64,000 nucleotides of DNA from Conus ventricosus. Lineage: Eukaryota; Mollusca; Gastropoda; Neogastropoda; Conidae. Below the pieces are notes generated by a model. The model was not told the DNA's origin, ran no database searches, and worked only from the letters and a program-made list of their open reading frames with translations. Positions 58,592 to 64,000 of the stretch are shown here, piece by piece. Location of the stretch: assembly GCA_018398815.1 (NCBI GenBank), contig CM031626.1, forward strand, positions 43,658,319 to 43,722,318, in the 5' to 3' direction. The position numbers were made by a program, and so were the translations under genes. The number at the start of each line of letters is the position of its first letter. The first letter of the stretch is position 1.

Positions 58592-58680
58592 ACTGGTGAG
58601 TTGATTTTAACGTGGTGACAGCCCTGATATGGCCCTCTGCGGTCGGCTGGGCTATAAGCAACATTATCTTATCTTATCGT
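58591..58680 (+). mobile_element. Solo 3' end of the I-like LINE
   Basis: About 80 bases (GACTGGTGAGTTGATTTTAA to CTATAAGCAACATTATC) match 55629-55712 with few differences, ending in a TTATC-type tail. It is truncated on the 5' side within the GT tract. Confidence 0.85.
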
Positions 58681-58688
58681 GTGTGTGT

Positions 58689-58754
<66 letters not shown>
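58681..58754. repeat. (GT)n microsatellite
   Basis: GT units up to GTGTACGTACAC. Confidence 0.97.
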
Positions 58755-58755
<1 letters not shown>

Positions 58756-58867
58756 TACACAGTACAGAGAAAGGAATGGGGAATGCTAGATGCTTTGAAC
58801 AAGAAGAGACGGACACCAGTAATCCATTTTATCTATATGGCCCCCACCCCCGCCCTTCTCTCTTTCG

Positions 58868-60888
58868 CCGCCTTCTTCTTCTCCCCTGCCCACTGTCTTT
58901 CACCGCCTTCTTCTCCCCTGCCCACTCTCTTTCTCCACCTTCTTCTCCCCTGCCCACTCTCTTTCTCCACCTTCTTCTCCCCTGCCCACTGTCTTTCTCC
59001 ACCTTCTTCTCCCCTGCCCACTGTCTTTCTCCACCTTCTTCTCCCCTGCCCACTGTCTTTCACCGCCTTCTTCTCCCCTGCCCACTGTCTTTCTCCGCCT
59101 TCTTCTCCCCTGCCCACTGTCTTTCTCCTTCTTCTCCCCTGCCCACTGTCTTTCTCCACCTTCTTCTCCCCTGCCCACTGTCTTTCTCCACCTTCTTCTC
59201 CCCTGCCCACTATCTGTCTCCACCTTCTTCTCCCCTGCCCACTATCTGTCTCCACCTTCTTCTCCCCTGCCCACTATCTGTCTCCACCTTCTTCTCCCTG
59301 CCCACTGTCTTTCTCCACCTTCTTCTCCCCTGCCCACTGTCTTTCTCCACCTTCTTCTCCCCTGCCCACTGTCTTTCACCGCCTTCTTCCCCCTGCCCAC
59401 TGTCTTTCACCGCCTTCTTCTCCCCTGCCCACTGTCTTTCTCCGCCTTCTTCTCCCCTGCCCACTGTCTTTCTCCGCCTTCTTCTCCCCTGCCCACTGTC
59501 TTTCTCCTTCTTCTCCCCTGCCCACTGTCTTTCTCCTTCTTCTCCCCTGCCCACTGTCTTTCTCCTTCTCCCCTGCCCACTGTCTTTCTTCCGCCTTTTT
59601 CTCCCCTGCCCACTGTCTTTCTCCTTCTCTCCTCCCTGCCCACTGTCTTTCTCCACCTTCTTCTCCCCTGCCCACTGTCTTTCTCCACCTTCTTCTCCCC
59701 TGCCCACTGTCTTTCTCCGCCTTCTTCTCTCCTGCCCACTGTCTTTCTCCTTCTTCTCCCCTGCCCACTGTCTTTCTCCACCTTCTTCTTCTCCCCTGCC
59801 CACTGTCTTTCTCCGCCTTCTTCTCCCCTGCCCACTGTCTTTCTCCGCCTTCTCTCCCCTGCCCACTGTCTTTCTCCACCTTCTTCTCCCCTGCCCACTG
59901 TCTTTCTCCGCCTTCTTCTCCCTGCCCACTGTCTTTCTCCACCTTCTTCTCCCCTGCCCACTGTCTGTCTCCACCTTCTTCTCCCCTGCCCACTATCTGT
60001 CTCCACCTTCTTCTCCCCTGCCCACTGTCTTTCTCCACCTTCTTCTCCCCTGCCCACTGTCTTTCTCCTTCTTCTCCCCTGCCCACTGTCTTTCTCCTTC
60101 TTCTCCCTGCCCACTGTCTTTCTCCACCTTCTTCTCCCCTGCCCACTGTCTTTCTCCACCTTCTCTCCCCTGCCCACTGTCTTTCTCCACCTTCTTCTCC
60201 CCTGCCCACTGTCTGTCTCCACCTTCTTCTCCCCTGCCCACTGTCTTTCTCCTTCTTCTCCCCTGCCCACTGTCTTTCTCCTTCTTCTCCCCTGCCCACT
60301 GTCTTTCTCCACCTTCTTCTCCCCTGCCCACTGTCTTTCTCCACCTTCCACTTCTCCCCTGCCCACTGTCTTTCTCCGCCTTCTTCTCCCCTGCCCACTG
60401 TCTTTCTCCGCCTTCTTCTCCCTGCCCACTGTCTTTCTCCGCCTTCTCTCCCCTGCCCACTGTCTTTCTCCACCTTCTTCTCCCCTGCACACTGTCTTTT
60501 ACCGCCTTCTTCTCCCCTGCCCACTGTCTTTCTCCACCTTCTTCTCCCCTGCCCACTGTCTTTCTCCACCTTCTTCTCCCCTGCCCACTGTCTTTCTCCA
60601 CCTTCTTCTCCCCTGCCCACTGTCTTTCTCCTTCTTCTCCCCTGCCCACTGTCTTTCTCCACCTTCTTCTCCCCTGCCCACTGTCTTTCTCCACCTTCTT
60701 CTCCCCTGCCCACTGTCTTTCTCCGCCTTCTTCTCCCCTGCCCACTGTCTTTCTCCACCTTCTTCTCCCCTGCCCACTGTCTTTCTCCTTCTTCTCCCCT
60801 GCCCACTGTCTTTCTCCACCTTCTTCTCCCCTGCCCACTGTCTTTCTCCACCTTCTCTCCCCTGCCCACTGTCTTTCTCCACCTCTGT
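58868..60888. repeat. 30-bp pyrimidine-rich minisatellite, about 68 copies
   Basis: The unit CTTCTCCCCTGCCCACTGTC, then TTTCTCCACC, with CACC/CGCC/none variants at its end. It runs to about 100 bases before the exon D acceptor. Long open frames on both strands are by-products of a stop-free repeat. Confidence 0.98.
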
Positions 60889-60991
60889 GTTTCTGTTAGT
60901 CTGTCATTTTGTCCAGTGGGGTAGACTCCTTGATGAGATAGAGGCTGACTTTGTCGTTGTGTCAACTAATCCGCTCTTTCCATGCTCACAG

Positions 60992-63204
60992 GTGGACTAT
61001 GACGTCGTCGCCTCCTACTCCCTCCTTGATAGCGCTTACATGGGAGAGTCCGACATTGAAACCGCCCCCTCCCCCAAACAAGAAGCCGCCTCATCTCCAA
61101 AAATCGTCATCGCCCGAGGCAAAAGTCAGGCGGGCAAATCGACTAACCGGCATCATGGGCCGGGCCCAGTGACAGCCATGAGGGGAACAAAGGGATGGAT
61201 TTGAGCGCCACCTGGGATTGGCTGAAAACCACCACGCTGCCCAAAGCTCGCTCCTTCATGTCTGACATGGGTTTGATGGTGTCAAGCAGCGGAACAAGCC
61301 CGGCGCCCCCTGCCCCAGCCACCCTGGGAACATCGCCCGTGGTGAAGACGTCCCGCCTTAGCCAGGACCTGGCCAGCGTGGGCATTGTGGCCTCACGGGA
61401 GAATGTCTCCATCACCGCCTCGTCCTCCGCCCCGGACATGGCCCTTGCCGGCTCTGAGCCGTCCTCCAAAGAGGAAGAGAAACCCCGGCCCTCGTCCTAC
61501 CCAGCAAGACCCAACCTGACCCCTGCCCTGGTGAAACGCCCCCCGCATCTTACCCAGGGATCGACATGGTATCCCAGCAAGCCTTGCCCGCGGTGGTCAT
61601 GGATCACGGGACGAAGCGGAAGCCGGAGATGAACTCGGCACGCCTGAAGGCAGAGGAGATCCTTCGCCGCAAGGGGGAGCTGTGTGAGCCTTCCCCTCAG
61701 CGAGCGCAGCGGGTGCCCAGGCGGTCGGAGCATAGGGACCAACAGACCAAGACAGGCATCAGGGAAGATCAGTGGGGAAGGATTCCTACGCTGTCAGTCA
61801 AGAAGGCCGTAGCCCGTCGTCAGCGACCTCTCCTCTGAGGATGACCAGTGGGTCGCCGCACAAGAGGTCAGAGAGCTCCCCCATCAGAATCCATGAGCAG
61901 TGTGGCTCTCCTCAGCGCGCTCTCAGCTCTCCGAGTTGCCAGTCGTCCTCCCCTGGACGTGGATCTCCTGTCCGTGTGTCGGGCTCACCAGGTCGTGGCT
62001 CCCCCAATCGTGGCTCTCCGAGCCGGGGTTCTCCCAACCGTCTGTCGGGATCTCCAGGTCGCGGTCCGCTGATCAACCCAGGGTCTCCCAAATCGACGGT
62101 GTCTGGGTCCAGGGCGAAGGAGAACGGAGAAGTGGTGACTGTCATGGTGAGTCGTCGCACAGCCAAGGCGGCTATGGAGGGTTTTCCTGAAGACGACCAG
62201 GTCCAGGAGTTTGAAGCACCCTGGACGGAGGCTGGGCAGGTTCCCCCAGCGAAGATGGAGGATAGAGGATACAGGGAAGGAAGAGTGGTGTCTCCTTGTG
62301 ACACCTCCTCCCCAATGCCACCTTCTTCCTCCCCGGACGTCACTGCCGTCGGTCCTTCAGCAACCTCTGACTTTTCTAAAGCCACCTCTAGTCAGGGGTC
62401 TGCACTGCCGAGCACTAATGCCAATCCCACGACAACGCGGTCCCGACTGAGCGGGCTGAAGCGTCTCTCTCCCAAAGGCTCCTTCAACATCATTTCTTTC
62501 TTCGACCGTCTTCTTTTACCATCAGAAAAAGCTTCCACCAACGCCGCCAAGAAAGAAACGACAATCTCTGAATGTGACAGCGAAGAGCAGCTGTCAAGTG
62601 TAGCCACGGCGACCAGTTCCACAACATCCAGTTCTGCCCCCTCTCCCACACCTCCTGAGTCACTTCACACGTCATCCTCAGCTTCCAACAACAGCTCCCC
62701 TCGTCACAGCCGAATTCCCACATCCCAGCAATCCCGGGAGCGCTGAACCGGGGAAGCCGAATCCCCAAACGTCAGACGGAATCGCCGACGGGCAAAACGA
62801 TCGAGACGAGCCCAGCAGGAGGAAAAGGAAGTGTGGGGAAAATGGAGAAGAAGAAGACCTCCACCGCCACCACTACAACCACCACCGTTACATCCACCAT
62901 GAGAAGGAACACCACCCGCACTTCCCCCACCCCCATTCCCGTCACCCCCAACTCACGCACCTCCCCAACCAACCCCGCCCCTCAGGTGGACATCAACGCC
63001 AACTCCCCCGAGTATCAGCCCAACGAGGCCGAGGAGATGGTGGTGGAGCACAATCCCATCGGCCAATGGGGTGCAGCAGCAGCGAAACGGGCCAATCGGA
63101 CGTCTCGGGACAGTCGGTGAGCATGGAGGAGGACCAGTCACGCTGCGTGTTGCCGTCCCAGCCTGGCCGGCTGATGGGCAAAGTTCATGGTGTCTACAAG
63201 TAAA
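60992..63204 (+). CDS. RUSC-like protein, exon D: C-terminal Ser/Pro-rich region to stop
   Basis: Acceptor CATGCTCACAG ends at 60991. Encodes VDYDVVASYSLLDSAYMGES, continuing the RUN end in phase with exon C. MDLSATWDWLKTTTLPKARS follows, a W-rich segment comparable to the WWEQLTQ segment after the RUN domain of RUSC1. Then come a charged region (RLKAEEILRRKGELCEPSPQ), a GSP-repeat region (61950-62090), GLKRLSPKGSFNIISFFDRL, long Ser/Thr tracts and VLPSQPGRLMGKVHGVYK with stop TAA at 63202-63204. Frames change near 61190, 61560, 61780, 62745 and 63075, always by about one base. No C-terminal SH3 domain, present in vertebrate RUSC, is seen. Hidden small introns remain possible. Confidence 0.65.
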
Positions 63205-63239
63205 CGACGGTGAGCAACATGAGATCCCAGAACTGAGGG

Positions 63240-63600
63240 CCAGGAGAGGGAGAGGGGAGGGTGAGAGATCAGGGTACAGGCATGAGGAGGGGGAGAAGGA
63301 GTAGGAGGTGTGAGGGAGGGTGAGGGTGGGGACAGGGTGAGAGATCAGGGTACAGGCATGAGGAGGGGAGGGTGGGGACAGGGTGAGAGATCAGGGTACA
63401 GGCATGAGGAGGGGGAGAAGGAGTAGGAGGTGTGAGGGAGGGGGAGGCTGGGGACAGGGTGAGAGATCAGGTACAGGCATGAGGAGGGGAGAAGGAGTAG
63501 GAGGTGTGAGGGAGGGGAGGGTGGGGACAGGGTGAGAGATCAGGGTACAGGCATGAGGAGGGGAGAAGGAGTACGAGGTGTGAGGGAGGGAGAAGGGTGG
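63240..63600. repeat. Purine-rich minisatellite in the 3' UTR region, about 75-bp unit
   Basis: GGTGAGAGATCAGGGTACAG and GCATGAGGAGGGG blocks recur about five times with GGAGAAGGAGTAGGAGGTGT between. It lies just after the stop codon. 63600-63797 holds no recognised feature. Confidence 0.9.
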
Positions 63601-63797
63601 GAGTGGAAATATGAGAATAGAAAAAAAAAACAGGAATAGAATGGGGAAGAGGTTGGTGACCATGAGAAAACAAAGTAGAAAGGTGAAAGACACAGGGAGG
63701 GAGAAGGGTTAAAAAAGAAGATGGACTATCTGTGGGGAGAGAACTTGGGGGAGCTAAGGTGGAGAGAGAGAAAAAAAATGGAAATTTATAGACAATA

Positions 63798-63960
63798 TGG
63801 GGTGCTTCTTCTTCTGCGTACGCAGGCTGATACTCCTGCGGACACTCCCTGCATAGACAGGCAAGGATTAATCCCATCTGCCCAACAAAGGGAGTGGAGT
63901 TTTGTGTGTATGTCCGTTTTTTATCCCGCCATTAAGGCAGCCATACTCCAGCTTCGGGAA
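63798..63960 (-). mobile_element. Short SINE, third copy
   Basis: Minus-strand copy with the same 5' limit (at CTTCGGGAA) and a GAAGAAGAAGC tail. It contains the extra 30 bases (AATCCCATCTGCCCAACAAA) also present in the full-length SINE but not in the copies at 6667 and 19931. Confidence 0.85.
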
Positions 63961-64000
63961 GATAATAGAGTACAAAAGAAGAGTTTCAGTTTCATCAAGG

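Noticed and set aside
58612..60965. 770-codon plus and 529-codon minus frames
   Set aside because: Both arise from the 30-bp CT-rich array; the opposite strands are equally open.
63105..63204. C-terminal SH3 domain as in vertebrate RUSC proteins
   Set aside because: The last residues (VLPSQPGRLMGKVHGVYK) do not show the SH3 ALYDY or WW motifs.

Overview
This window is eukaryotic genomic DNA. It is very rich in repeats, AT/GT-biased, and contains a 100-N scaffold gap. Several features suggest a mollusc, most likely a marine gastropod: tRNA-derived SINEs with GAA-type tails, RTE-like and I-like non-LTR retrotransposons, hAT-like and piggyBac-like remnants, and abundant CA/GT microsatellites. 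The mollusc assignment is inference, not proof. No bacterial genes, CRISPR arrays or rRNA were seen.

The only host gene I recognise is on the + strand. It encodes a RUN-domain protein resembling the RUSC1/RUSC2 (NESCA/iporin) family. Four coding segments have good splice borders: 13177-13252, 19497-19672, 58256-58421 and 60992-63204 (the last ends at a stop). The 38.6-kb intron between the second and third segments must also hide a short exon of about 40 codons, which I could not find. Reading frames in segments A, B and D are broken by several single-base deletions, most simply explained by uncorrected long-read consensus errors. The upstream part of the gene is outside the window or lost around the gap.

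Layout: 1-11.8 kb is a graveyard of retroelement fragments. It includes an RTE-like element (6454-9330) with a twin-primed 5' inversion and matching 8-bp target duplications, itself invaded by a short SINE with a 12-bp duplication. 11.85-13.1 kb is the gap plus a degenerate GT-rich repeat. 13.7-19.5 kb is a 21/22-bp pyrimidine-rich minisatellite, interrupted by a 1,241-bp hAT-like element with 14-bp terminal inverted repeats. 20.6-39.4 kb is one 81-bp satellite (about 230 copies). 39.4-40.5 kb holds a 42-bp array and a 51-bp array. 40.9-49.8 kb is a noisy GT-rich satellite. 50.2-51.3 kb holds 64-bp and 49-bp arrays. 51.3-55.7 kb is an internally deleted I-clade LINE with RNase H. 55.8-57.6 kb is a piggyBac-like remnant. 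58.9-60.9 kb is a 30-bp pyrimidine-rich array, and 61-63.2 kb is the terminal coding exon.

The most unusual signals are: (1) a 42-bp array of 14 units at 39.4-40.0 kb, each carrying an acceptor abutting a consensus donor (CAG|GTAAGT) on the gene's sense strand, the geometry of recursive-splicing ratchet points, with donor-like and acceptor-like arrays on either side of the GT-rich block; (2) a 32-bp perfect palindrome flanked by a 7-bp direct repeat inserted in a LINE reading frame; (3) the clean twin-priming structure; (4) a perfect 44-bp foldback at a breakpoint in the hAT transposase.
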